Source of the DNA: Beijerinckiaceae bacterium | GTDB lineage: Bacteria; Pseudomonadota; Alphaproteobacteria; Rhizobiales; Beijerinckiaceae | NCBI GenBank assembly: GCA_009773635.1 | Contig: WSYC01000005.1 | Coordinates: 62,001-126,000 of the forward strand | Length of the DNA: 64,000 bases | Reading direction: 5' to 3' | In this document: positions 34,545-41,953 of the stretch, in pieces | How the letters are laid out: each line of letters begins with the position of its first letter | Position numbering within the stretch: the first letter of the stretch is position 1 | The notes under the pieces: model-generated | Told to the model about the DNA's origin: nothing | Seen by the model: only the letters and a program-made list of their open reading frames with translations | Databases searched by the model: none | Made by a program: the position numbers and the translations under genes

Positions 34545-35534
34545 TCACTCGTGGCCGACAACCTCGCGCGGCTTGTAGGGTTCCTCCAGCCGTTTGAACA
34601 CGCGCGGATCGACCTGAAGCTTCAGCGCGGCCAGCGCATCATCGATATGGCTCATCCTGGAGGCGCCGAGGATCGAGCCGGTGACAAAGGGTTTCGAAAG
34701 CACCCAGGCGGTCGCCAGAACGGCGGGGGAAACGCCGAGCTTTTCCGCTTCCTTCACCAGCCGCTTGCGGATCATCTCGTCCTGCGGATTGCCGATCGCC
34801 AGTTTTGCAACGTGTTGATCGGTCCGGCCGCGCACGGTGGTTTCGTTGGTGACGGGCTTCGAAAGCCCGCTTCCGGCGAGATAACCACGCGCCAGCGGCG
34901 ACCACGGCGTCATCGCCAGCCCCTCGCTCTCGAGCAGCGGGATCATCTCGCGCTCCTCCTCGCGATAGACGAGGTTGTAGAAGTTCTGCATCGAGGCAAA
35001 TTCGGCGTAGCCCTTGGCGCGCTGGTGCCCCAGCAGCTTCATCAGCTGCCACGCGAACATCGAGGACGCCCCGAGATAGAGCACCTTGCCGGCGCGGACG
35101 AGATCGTTCAGTGCCTCCGTGATTTCCTCGATCGAGGTGTTGGGATCGAGGCGATGAATGATCAGAAGGTCGATGTAATCGGTGCCGAGGCGTTTGAGCG
35201 AACCATCCACGGCCTCGCGGATGTGCTTGCGCGACAGGCCGGACTGGTTGGGCTTCGGCCCCATCGCGTTGAAGACCTTGGTCGCGATCACCACCTCGTC
35301 GCGCCGGGCGTATTCCTTCAACGCCTTGCCGGTGATGCGCTCGCTCTCGCCAAGCGAATACATGTCGGCGGTATCGAAGAAATTGATCCCGGCCTCGATC
35401 GCGCGGCGGAAGAACGGCATCGAGGGTTCCTCGGGGAGCACCCATTCGCGCCATTTGGGGTCGCCATAGGTCATGCAGCCGAGAGCGAGGCGCGAGACCT
35501 TCATGCCGGTCTTGCCGAAACGAACATAATCCAT
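34545..35534 (-). CDS. Aldo/keto reductase
   Basis: A 329-residue TIM-barrel NADPH reductase. Catalytic tetrad positions are visible: D-T-A-D-M-Y (Asp and Tyr), the Lys in V-V-I-A-T-K, and the His in L-L-I-I-H-R-L-D. The C-terminal I-L-G-A-S-R-M segment binds the cofactor phosphate. It is similar in type to YajO/Tas-like reductases. AGGAAGGA precedes the ATG at 35534. Substrate not assignable. Confidence 0.92.
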   Translation of the reverse strand: MDYVRFGKTGMKVSRLALGCMTYGDPKWREWVLPEEPSMPFFRRAIEAGINFFDTADMYSLGESERITGKALKEYARRDEVVIATKVFNAMGPKPNQSGLSRKHIREAVDGSLKRLGTDYIDLLIIHRLDPNTSIEEITEALNDLVRAGKVLYLGASSMFAWQLMKLLGHQRAKGYAEFASMQNFYNLVYREEEREMIPLLESEGLAMTPWSPLARGYLAGSGLSKPVTNETTVRGRTDQHVAKLAIGNPQDEMIRKRLVKEAEKLGVSPAVLATAWVLSKPFVTGSILGASRMSHIDDALAALKLQVDPRVFKRLEEPYKPREVVGHE

Positions 35535-35615
35535 GGGATATCCTTCCTGAGTTGGTGGAAGGATGGCGCGCCGCGCGAACCGTTTCAAGGGGTTCGGTTG
35601 TCCATGAAGCGGCAG

Positions 35616-36854
35616 TTAGTTGCCCTTGGGGTTGTCCGGCAGCCGCAGGCGATTATTGGACGGCGTCGCGGCCCGGCGCGGAGCAGGTTTTGGCGCGGGC
35701 ACGTATTCCGTCTCCTCGACCGGCTGCGTCCGGGGAGCCGGAAGGTTGCCACGCGGGCGGGGAAGGTCCGGGATCGAGCCGGTCGCGAGGTCGAACTGCT
35801 TGGGATCGAAATCGGGCTCGATTTCATTGTCCTGACGGAATTCCCCGTCCTGCGGATCGGGTTGGCGGGCGAGCAGGCCGGTGTTGGCGGCGGGCAGCGG
35901 CGTGCCGCCAGCCGGGCGCGGGGCATAGGGCGGCTGCGCCCCATAGGGCTGCGGCGGGCGGTTATACTGCGCGCCGTTCGCCATCTGCTGCGGGTAGGCC
36001 GGCTGCTGCGACTGGCTGAAGGCATAGGCGTTTTGCGGCCCACCCCAGGGGTTCACGCCCGGCATGGGGCGCTGCGGTGCGGCGACCTGCGGCTTGCAGT
36101 AGCGGCGCTGGCCGCGGGCGTCGTGATGCGCGAGATCGAGATGGAAATGGTCGTAATGCAGCGCGTCCGAGCCCGGCCCGAGCACGGTCTTGAAGCGCTG
36201 GCAGGCGCCGTGGAACACATCGCGCAGGAAGCCCTGTTCCTGCTCGGTGCCGCGCCAGCCGCCCTTGACGGTGACGACATTGCCGTCGTTCAGCACGAAA
36301 CTCATGACATCGATGGCGTTGCCATAGGCATGCTCGGAGAGTTTCGCATTGGGGTTATGGTTGCGGCGGCGGCACGCATAGGAACCACCGGTGCGGATTT
36401 CCCGGACACCTTGCCCGAGCCAGGCAATCGCGGCCGGCTGGACGGCGGTGGCGATCCAGTCATCGGTCCAGGCGACCATCGGACAGCCGAGAGTAGCCTC
36501 CGGCTTCAGCACCGTGAGTTCGACGATGCCGGTCGCGAAACTCGCGTTCGTTGCGCCGGTCGAGGCGAGCGCCAGCGCCACCGACTGGGAATCATTCTGG
36601 AAGGCCGCGACCTTGAGCGGCAGATCCGAGCCGCAGGGGCCGGGGCCATCGATCGGTTTTGTCGGGCGGATATAGGCGCTCTGCTTGACAATGCCGGAGC
36701 GCATGCACGCCGCTTCCGCCTCCGCCCGCCAGGGCTCGCGCGGTTCGAAGCGCGCAAAACCGCAGCCGCTGATGAGAACACCGACGCCCGTGACCACCAG
36801 CAGCAGGCGGGACAGACGCGCGAGCACAAGAGGGGGATGGCCAAAACGCAACAT
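35616..36854 (-). CDS. Extensin-like peptidase-fold lipoprotein
   Basis: A 412-residue envelope protein with a lipobox L-I-S-G-C near residue 31. The extensin-like domain (about 45-260) carries the M15-type metal-site pattern S-E-H-A-Y-G-N-A-I-D-V and H-Y-D-H-F-H-L-D-L, the layout of D-Ala-D-Ala peptidases. The remaining C-terminal 150 residues are Pro/Gln/Ala-rich and probably disordered, perhaps a wall-spanning tail. Likely acts on peptidoglycan. Confidence 0.85.
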   Translation of the reverse strand: MLRFGHPPLVLARLSRLLLVVTGVGVLISGCGFARFEPREPWRAEAEAACMRSGIVKQSAYIRPTKPIDGPGPCGSDLPLKVAAFQNDSQSVALALASTGATNASFATGIVELTVLKPEATLGCPMVAWTDDWIATAVQPAAIAWLGQGVREIRTGGSYACRRRNHNPNAKLSEHAYGNAIDVMSFVLNDGNVVTVKGGWRGTEQEQGFLRDVFHGACQRFKTVLGPGSDALHYDHFHLDLAHHDARGQRRYCKPQVAAPQRPMPGVNPWGGPQNAYAFSQSQQPAYPQQMANGAQYNRPPQPYGAQPPYAPRPAGGTPLPAANTGLLARQPDPQDGEFRQDNEIEPDFDPKQFDLATGSIPDLPRPRGNLPAPRTQPVEETEYVPAPKPAPRRAATPSNNRLRLPDNPKGN

Positions 36855-36955
36855 CCGCTAAAAATGCCGCGATCCTGGTAACCTTCCGTTAAGCGAAAGG
36901 GTTACGAAGGCGTTAAAGTGACTCTGATCAGAAAACGTGAACGAAGAGAACCTCG

Positions 36956-37192
36956 ATGCAAGGCAAGGCGCGCTTTATTTTTCCGGCCATCCTCTCCGGC
37001 GTCATGGCCTTTCTCATGACCGCGGTGATCACCTATCTGAACCTCGGCATGCCGCCGGATTTTGTTGCCCGCTGGCTCAAAGCCTTCGTGATCGCCTGGC
37101 CGCTGGCCTATTGCGCCGCGCTGATCGCCTCGCCGATCGCGCGGAAGGGCACGGCGTGGATCGTGGCCAAGATCGAAGGCCAACAATCATGA
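36956..37192 (+). CDS. DUF2798 family membrane protein
   Basis: A 78-residue protein with two membrane helices (F-P-A-I-L-S-G-V-M-A-F-L-M and A-F-V-I-A-W-P-L-A-Y) and the family P-I-A-R-K motif before the last helix. Function unknown. Its stop overlaps the amidase start (ATGA). Confidence 0.82.
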   Translation: MQGKARFIFPAILSGVMAFLMTAVITYLNLGMPPDFVARWLKAFVIAWPLAYCAALIASPIARKGTAWIVAKIEGQQS

Positions 37193-38451
37193 TGCGGGCA
37201 CTCGATCTCGCCGAGGCCGTTGAAAGTGGCGACCTCTCGCCCGCTGGTATCGTCGAACTGGTGGCGGAGGCCATCGCCGCACAGGCGGTGGATATCCGCG
37301 CCTTCACTCATCTTGATCTCGACAGCGCGCGCCTGCGCGCCGCGCGAATGAAGCCGGAGGGTGGGCTTTTCGGCCTGCCGGTGGGACTGAAAGACATCAT
37401 CGACACCGCCTCGATGCCAACGGAATACGGCTCGCCGATCTACCACAGGCATCGCCCGAAGGCCGATGCGCCGGTCGCGGTGATGGTTGAGGATGCCGGT
37501 GGAATTCTTCTGGGCAAGACGGTCACGACCGAATTCGCCTTCCTCAACCCGCCGGTGACGCTGAACCCGCACGACGTGGCGCGAACACCGGGCGGTTCAT
37601 CCTCCGGTTCGGCGGCGGGGGTTGCGGCCGGGTTGATGCCGCTGGCGCTCGGCACGCAGACCGGGGGCTCGGTCATCCGCCCTGCGAGCTTCTGCGGCGT
37701 CGCGGCGATCAAGCCGTCCTACCGCCTCCTGCCGATGACCGGCGTGAAGCCCTTCGCGCCGCTGCTCGATACGCTTGGTGTTTTCGGCGCACGGGTGGTG
37801 GATATCGCCTTCGGGCTTGCGGCGATCTCGGGGCGCGATCTGCGCGTCGACGGGCAGGATTTCGGCACGCCGACCTTCGGCGTCACGCGGTTGGCGTTTG
37901 CCGGTGCCGCTGAACCCGAGGCCGAGGCGGCGCTCGAGGCCGCCATTCGCGCGATCGAGGCGGCTGGCGGCAAGGTTGTCGAGATCGATCTCCCGCCCGT
38001 TTTCGCCGAGGCACAGCTCGCGCATCGTATCATCAACAACTACGAGGGGGCGCTGTCGCTGGCCTGGGAGCATCGGCATTGCCGCGACAGGCTTTCGCCG
38101 ATCCTGCTGGCGATGCTGGATGAGGGCCACGCCATCCCGGTGGCGGACTATGATGCCGCCCGCTCGAAGGCCAACCGCGCCCGCAAGACGATGCGTGATG
38201 TCTTCGCGCCGATCGATGCCCTGCTGACGTATTCAGCGCCGGGCATGGCCCCGTCGACCGAAACAACCGGCGATCCGCGCTTCAACAAGCTTGTGACGCT
38301 GCTTGGTCTGCCGGCGGTGAATGTGCCGTTCTACCGAAGCGGCGAGGGGAATATGCCTGTGGGCGTGCAGGTCGTCGGCCGTTTCGGCGATGACCATCGG
38401 ACATTGGCTGCGGCGGCGTTTGTGGAGGCGGCAGTTGCCAAGGCGAGTTGA
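37189..38451 (+). CDS. Amidase-signature family enzyme
   Basis: A 420-residue hydrolase. The Ser-cisSer-Lys triad is seen as Lys in L-P-V-G-L-K-D, with G-G-S-S-S-G-S-A-A-G-V-A-A-G and the nucleophile Ser in T-Q-T-G-G-S-V. The start at 37189 overlaps the DUF2798 stop, so translation is coupled. It is shorter than GatA (about 490) and lacks gatB/gatC nearby, so it is probably a stand-alone amidase. Substrate unknown. Confidence 0.92.
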   Translation: MMRALDLAEAVESGDLSPAGIVELVAEAIAAQAVDIRAFTHLDLDSARLRAARMKPEGGLFGLPVGLKDIIDTASMPTEYGSPIYHRHRPKADAPVAVMVEDAGGILLGKTVTTEFAFLNPPVTLNPHDVARTPGGSSSGSAAGVAAGLMPLALGTQTGGSVIRPASFCGVAAIKPSYRLLPMTGVKPFAPLLDTLGVFGARVVDIAFGLAAISGRDLRVDGQDFGTPTFGVTRLAFAGAAEPEAEAALEAAIRAIEAAGGKVVEIDLPPVFAEAQLAHRIINNYEGALSLAWEHRHCRDRLSPILLAMLDEGHAIPVADYDAARSKANRARKTMRDVFAPIDALLTYSAPGMAPSTETTGDPRFNKLVTLLGLPAVNVPFYRSGEGNMPVGVQVVGRFGDDHRTLAAAAFVEAAVAKAS

Positions 38452-38475
38452 GGCGAGTTCGCGGGCGCGAAGGAC

Positions 38476-38979
38476 TCACAACCAGCGACGGACGCCGGAT
38501 TTGTAGCCGAGGTATCCGGCCCCGAATTTGCGTTCGAGATACGCCTCCTCGCGCGCGATCACGCCATGACGGAGGACAAGATAGAAGGGGACCAGTGCGG
38601 CAAGTTGCCAGAGGCTGTTGAATCCGATCGAAAACCCGATCTGTCCAAGGAGCATGCCGGAATACATCGGGTTGCGCGTGAAGCGATATGGGCCGACGGC
38701 GACAATGGCGGTTGTTGGCTTGTGGGGTTCGATCCGCGTCCCCGCTTTACGAAAAGTCAGGATCGCCCAGAGCGAGAGAGCGAAGCCAGCCCCAAAGATC
38801 GCAGCCCCGACCCAGATACGGGAAACAGCAGCAGGGATGTATGGCAGCGGCAAAAACCAATCCAATGCGAGACCGAGGGCTATGGCCAGCGCCCAGGCGA
38901 CCGGCGGTGGAATAACAACGTTGGCCTTGTCCATATCCTGAGTTTTGCTGGCATTTATGCCTTTGTCGAAATTCATCAT
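38476..38979 (-). CDS. Isoprenylcysteine carboxyl methyltransferase-like membrane protein
   Basis: A 167-residue membrane protein with four or five helices and the ICMT/PEMT-type SAM-binding motif G-P-Y-R-F-T-R-N-P-M-Y, followed by E-E-A-Y-L-E-R-K-F-G-x-x-Y. In bacteria such proteins methylate lipids or small molecules. Two adjacent ATGs could start it. It converges on the amidase. Confidence 0.88.
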   Translation of the reverse strand: MMNFDKGINASKTQDMDKANVVIPPPVAWALAIALGLALDWFLPLPYIPAAVSRIWVGAAIFGAGFALSLWAILTFRKAGTRIEPHKPTTAIVAVGPYRFTRNPMYSGMLLGQIGFSIGFNSLWQLAALVPFYLVLRHGVIAREEAYLERKFGAGYLGYKSGVRRWL

Positions 38980-39259
38980 CGTTCAATTCCGCCCCTGCTG
39001 ACTGCCTAAATGTCGTGGACGTGACATGTCCGGCCGGGGCTGCCAAATGAACTTAATTTGTATCTGGCCGGGGGGTTGCCGGAAAATATCGAGGCATTGA
39101 GCTTTATTGGTCATGAGGAGCCGAAGCATCAAATCTGTTGAAAATTGGCACAGGCGCAGCAAACGCCCGTTAACCTTTCCGCAACGCATCAACGAAAACC
39201 CATTGCCAACAAATTAAGGAGGCGTAAACTTCCCGTGTCTCCAACCGAGGAGTGTGATC

Positions 39260-39343
39260 ATGAGCGCTTCATTCAGGCTTGATTATCTGGCGTTCCTTGC
39301 GTCGTTCGGGCTGTTGGTTGCAATCGTTTTCGGGGCCATCTGA
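39260..39343 (+). CDS. 27-residue single-helix membrane microprotein
   Basis: A very short gene read directly from the sequence: GAGGAG stands 7 bases before the ATG, and the product M-S-A-S-F-R-L-D-Y-L-A-F-L-A-S-F-G-L-L-V (first 20 residues) continues hydrophobic to the stop at 39341. One membrane helix with a short N-terminal polar head. The strong ribosome site and isolated position argue for a real gene. No function can be given. Confidence 0.6.
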   Translation: MSASFRLDYLAFLASFGLLVAIVFGAI

Positions 39344-39405
39344 GGTCCAAGCTCGCCGGTCCGGCGCGATACTGAGCTTTTCTCCAAGACCCGCCCCGCT
39401 GCCGC

Positions 39406-39738
39406 TCAGCTTTGCGGGCAGGGGCTGCCGATGGATTTCCACGATGTGACATTGAGATCCATCGAGCAGCGGAACACCTGGCTGTTCAGACAGATCTGCA
39501 TCCCCAGCTGAAACGAATTGCCGTGCGCCCTGCACGTGCACTCGGGATGGTTTTGCGCGTGCCGAGCCGCCTCGGCATTCTCGAACGAGACGACCGGCCT
39601 TGGTGCAGGGCTATGGTGGTCGCTGGCCTGTGCCGTGATGGCGCAGAGCAGGATGGCGATGCCAGACACGGGGCATGAAATGCCGTGAAACGTCCTCCGG
39701 CGATGGCGTGATGCGGGTCGTCCTCCTGAAATCGGCAT
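39406..39738 (-). CDS. Small exported Cys-rich protein
   Basis: A 110-residue protein with a basic N-terminal region, a hydrophobic signal core (I-A-I-L-L-C-A-I-T-A-Q-A-S) and a mature domain with five or six cysteines: C-T-C-R-A-H-G, M-Q-I-C-L, F-R-C-S-M and S-P-C-P-Q. The C-x-C-R ... C-L ... C-x-M-x-L-N-x-x-S-W layout recurs in Hyphomicrobiales exported proteins of unknown function. GAGGGA precedes the ATG at 39738. Confidence 0.65.
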   Translation of the reverse strand: MPISGGRPASRHRRRTFHGISCPVSGIAILLCAITAQASDHHSPAPRPVVSFENAEAARHAQNHPECTCRAHGNSFQLGMQICLNSQVFRCSMDLNVTSWKSIGSPCPQS

Positions 39739-39956
39739 GCGAGAAATTCCCTCTTGCGATTTGTGACAGGTTTTCTTGGCGGACTTATCTCACTCTTGGA
39801 CAGGCTTGCTCGTTGGACAGGTCTCTGTGAGAGATCACTTTCCAAGCCCGAAGGATCCCGCGTGTTCCTCAACCTGTCAATCGAGCGTTTGCGTAAAGTG
39901 ATTTTAAGAAATGCAACCTAGAATTGTATTTTGAAATCTGATTTCAGGATCTGTCG
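39739..39956. other. Divergent promoter region
   Basis: This AT-richer stretch lies between the Cys-rich gene (minus) and the PepSY-like gene (plus). It holds a 16-bp element shared with the HD-GYP promoter, listed separately. No gene seen. Confidence 0.5.
39907..39922 (+). promoter_or_regulatory. Shared 16-bp upstream element, copy 1
   Basis: AGAAATGCAACCTAGA lies 34 bases upstream of the PepSY-like ATG. An identical copy stands at 41475-41490 in the same orientation to its own gene and 32 bases from that start. Likely a promoter or activator element. Confidence 0.55.
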
Positions 39957-40298
39957 ATGCCAGCCTTTTCCAGATGCTGTCCGGGCGCGCTCTCGTTGGT
40001 GCTTGTATCCTCGCTGGCGGTGCCCGCTCTTGGTGCTGCCGCCAAGGTCGTGGACAAGGCCGCCGACAAGGCTGTCCACAAGCCGGTCGGCAAGCCTCCC
40101 AATCCGTTCTGCGCGAGTGTGCCACGCCTCAACTGGCTTTCCGCGGAGGAGGTTGAAATGCGGCTCAGGGAACAGGGGCTCAGCCTCGTCCGGCTCCGGC
40201 TGGCGGATGACAAATGCTACGCGGTGCTGGTGCGCGACGCATCCGGCCAGACACGCGATCTGATCCTGCATCCCGTGACTGCCGAAATCGTGCGCTGA
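39957..40298 (+). CDS. Small exported PepSY-like protein
   Basis: A 113-residue exported protein with a signal peptide (about 1-27, ending A-L-G-A-A), a Lys/Ala/Asp linker (K-V-V-D-K-A-A-D-K-A-V-H-K) and a C-terminal PepSY-type domain: L-S-A-E-E-V-E-M-R-L-R-E-Q-G, then Y-A-V-L-V-R-D-A-S-G and the final V-T-A-E-I-V. Such domains often inhibit peptidases or bind partners in the periplasm. Confidence 0.7.
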   Translation: MPAFSRCCPGALSLVLVSSLAVPALGAAAKVVDKAADKAVHKPVGKPPNPFCASVPRLNWLSAEEVEMRLREQGLSLVRLRLADDKCYAVLVRDASGQTRDLILHPVTAEIVR

Positions 40299-40323
40299 GC
40301 GCGCGGCCAGTCTGTGGGTGGCA

Positions 40324-41442
40324 TTAAGCCGCCAGATTGGTTTCCAGTGCGATCGGCTTGAACGCCTCGACCAGCGACATGTCGAGTTTGCCATCCATGG
40401 CTCCGAGAATGCCGTAGGCCGCCTCGTTCGGCAGCGGCAGCTTGTAGGCGCGTTGCTCGATCAGCGCGGCGAAGATATCCGAGATCGTCACGATACGGAC
40501 GAGATCCTTGATCTCCCGCCCGCTCAGGCCATTCGGATAGCCCGAGCCATCCAGCATTTCGTGATGATGCGTTACGACGTCGATCATTTCCGGCGCAAAA
40601 CCGCCTTGCCGCGTCAGGATGTCCCGCCCGTGCAGGGTATGTTCGCGGACAATCGCGGCCTCGTCAGGGGTCAGCCCTGTCGGCTTTTCGAGAAGTGGGA
40701 CAGGGATAACGGCCTTGCCGACGTCATGCAGCAATCCACCCAGCGCAAGCCGCCGCAGGTCCTCCTTGCGCATGGTGAGATGCTGCCCAAAGCCCACAGC
40801 GATCCCGGTCACCAGCAGCGAGTGCCGGAATGTCTGGCTGTGATGCGCCTTGACGGCTTCGACCCAGTGGCCGAGCCCGGTTTCGGCCAGCGTATCGATG
40901 ACGATGTCGCCGCGATCGTAGAGTTCATATTGGGTCAGCTTGGAGCCGCTCACGGCAAACTCGAACAGTTGTTCGAGCACTTCCGTGCCGGCGGAAAGAC
41001 CGGCCGCCTGACGGCCAAACTGGCTCGCCCACGCGCGGCGCCGGGCCTTGTCGAGCAGGGAGGCTACAACGCGGGACACTGTGCCTGCCGCAATCGGCCT
41101 CGGGATGACGCCTTCGGCGCCGATGGCATGCGCGCGCACCGCCAATGGCCGCGAGAGCGTTTCGATGACGCAGGCGATCCCCGGCTGTGGCTTTGGCAGT
41201 TTCCGGCACGCCGTCCGGATCGCTTCCATATCGATTTCATTGGCAAGCGGGGCGTCGATAATCAATTCCAGCGGCTCGGTCCAAGCGTAGCCCGGCAGTT
41301 CCGCGAGAGTGCACTCGACAAAGCGGTGGCGCTCCGCCAGCGCTGTGCGGATATCCGCGCGGGGGCTTTCATGGCCGTGGACGAGGAGGAGTTGGGTCTG
41401 ATGGCGGGTCACGGCGTGCATTTCCTGTCGGCTGACAAGCAT
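40324..41442 (-). CDS. HD-GYP domain c-di-GMP phosphodiesterase with degenerate receiver
   Basis: A 372-residue cytoplasmic protein. The N-terminal 120 residues have a receiver-like alternation but lack a clear acidic pocket and phospho-acceptor, so this is a pseudo-receiver. The C-terminal HD-GYP domain is complete: L-L-H-D-V-G-K, H-T-L-H-G, and H-H-H-E-M-L-D-G-S-G-Y-P-N-G-L. It should hydrolyse c-di-GMP to pGpG/GMP. ATG at 41442 chosen; a GTG one codon earlier is possible. Divergent from a PilZ gene. Confidence 0.88.
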   Translation of the reverse strand: MLVSRQEMHAVTRHQTQLLLVHGHESPRADIRTALAERHRFVECTLAELPGYAWTEPLELIIDAPLANEIDMEAIRTACRKLPKPQPGIACVIETLSRPLAVRAHAIGAEGVIPRPIAAGTVSRVVASLLDKARRRAWASQFGRQAAGLSAGTEVLEQLFEFAVSGSKLTQYELYDRGDIVIDTLAETGLGHWVEAVKAHHSQTFRHSLLVTGIAVGFGQHLTMRKEDLRRLALGGLLHDVGKAVIPVPLLEKPTGLTPDEAAIVREHTLHGRDILTRQGGFAPEMIDVVTHHHEMLDGSGYPNGLSGREIKDLVRIVTISDIFAALIEQRAYKLPLPNEAAYGILGAMDGKLDMSLVEAFKPIALETNLAA

Positions 41443-41474
41443 CACACCACAAAAGCTGAAACAAAAAATAAAAC

Positions 41475-41490
41475 TCTAGGTTGCATTTCT
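41475..41490 (-). promoter_or_regulatory. Shared 16-bp upstream element, copy 2
   Basis: Read on the minus strand this is AGAAATGCAACCTAGA, identical to the copy at 39907-39922. It lies 32 bases before the HD-GYP start codon and is followed, as in copy 1, by a T-rich stretch. Confidence 0.55.
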
Positions 41491-41581
41491 AGATCGCGCG
41501 ATAAACCATATTCGAAGGCTCCGATTGCCCCCGCTAATGACTTGTTTACAATGTTCGTCATTGCACAGGCAGGAGTTGATA

Positions 41582-41953
41582 ATGCAGGACATTGCGAGAG
41601 CGGAACGCCGCGCGGAATACCGTCGGCGCGCGTTGATGGCGGGAACATTGCGGTTCAAAACCCGGAGCGGGACGCTTTCCTGCGTTGTCCGCGACCTTTC
41701 GGTGACCGGCGCGAAGCTCGTGATCAGCAGCCCGATGTGGATTCCCGAACAGTTCGAGCTGGAAATCCAGCATCAGGATATGCGCATCGATGCCCGGCCG
41801 GTCTGGCGGGGCGCAACCGAGATGGGCATCGCTTTCATCGGCAAGCGTAACGAACAGGGCCGTTCGGCGCGCGCTGAGGAAAAAGTGATTTCGCTCGAAG
41901 CCGAGCGCGAGAGACTTCAGCGCCGCGTACGCCAGCTTTCCGAGGAATTCTAA
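41582..41953 (+). CDS. PilZ-domain protein
   Basis: A 123-residue protein with a c-di-GMP-binding PilZ domain. The R-x-x-x-R motif is in E-R-R-A-E-Y-R-R-R and the D-x-S-x-x-G motif is D-L-S-V-T-G-A. A C-terminal helix ([14 protein letters not shown]) is probably coiled-coil. The ATG at 41582 has AGGAG 6 bases upstream. It is divergent from the HD-GYP gene and overlaps the uvrB 3' end by 4 bases on the other strand. Confidence 0.88.
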   Translation: MQDIARAERRAEYRRRALMAGTLRFKTRSGTLSCVVRDLSVTGAKLVISSPMWIPEQFELEIQHQDMRIDARPVWRGATEMGIAFIGKRNEQGRSARAEEKVISLEAERERLQRRVRQLSEEF

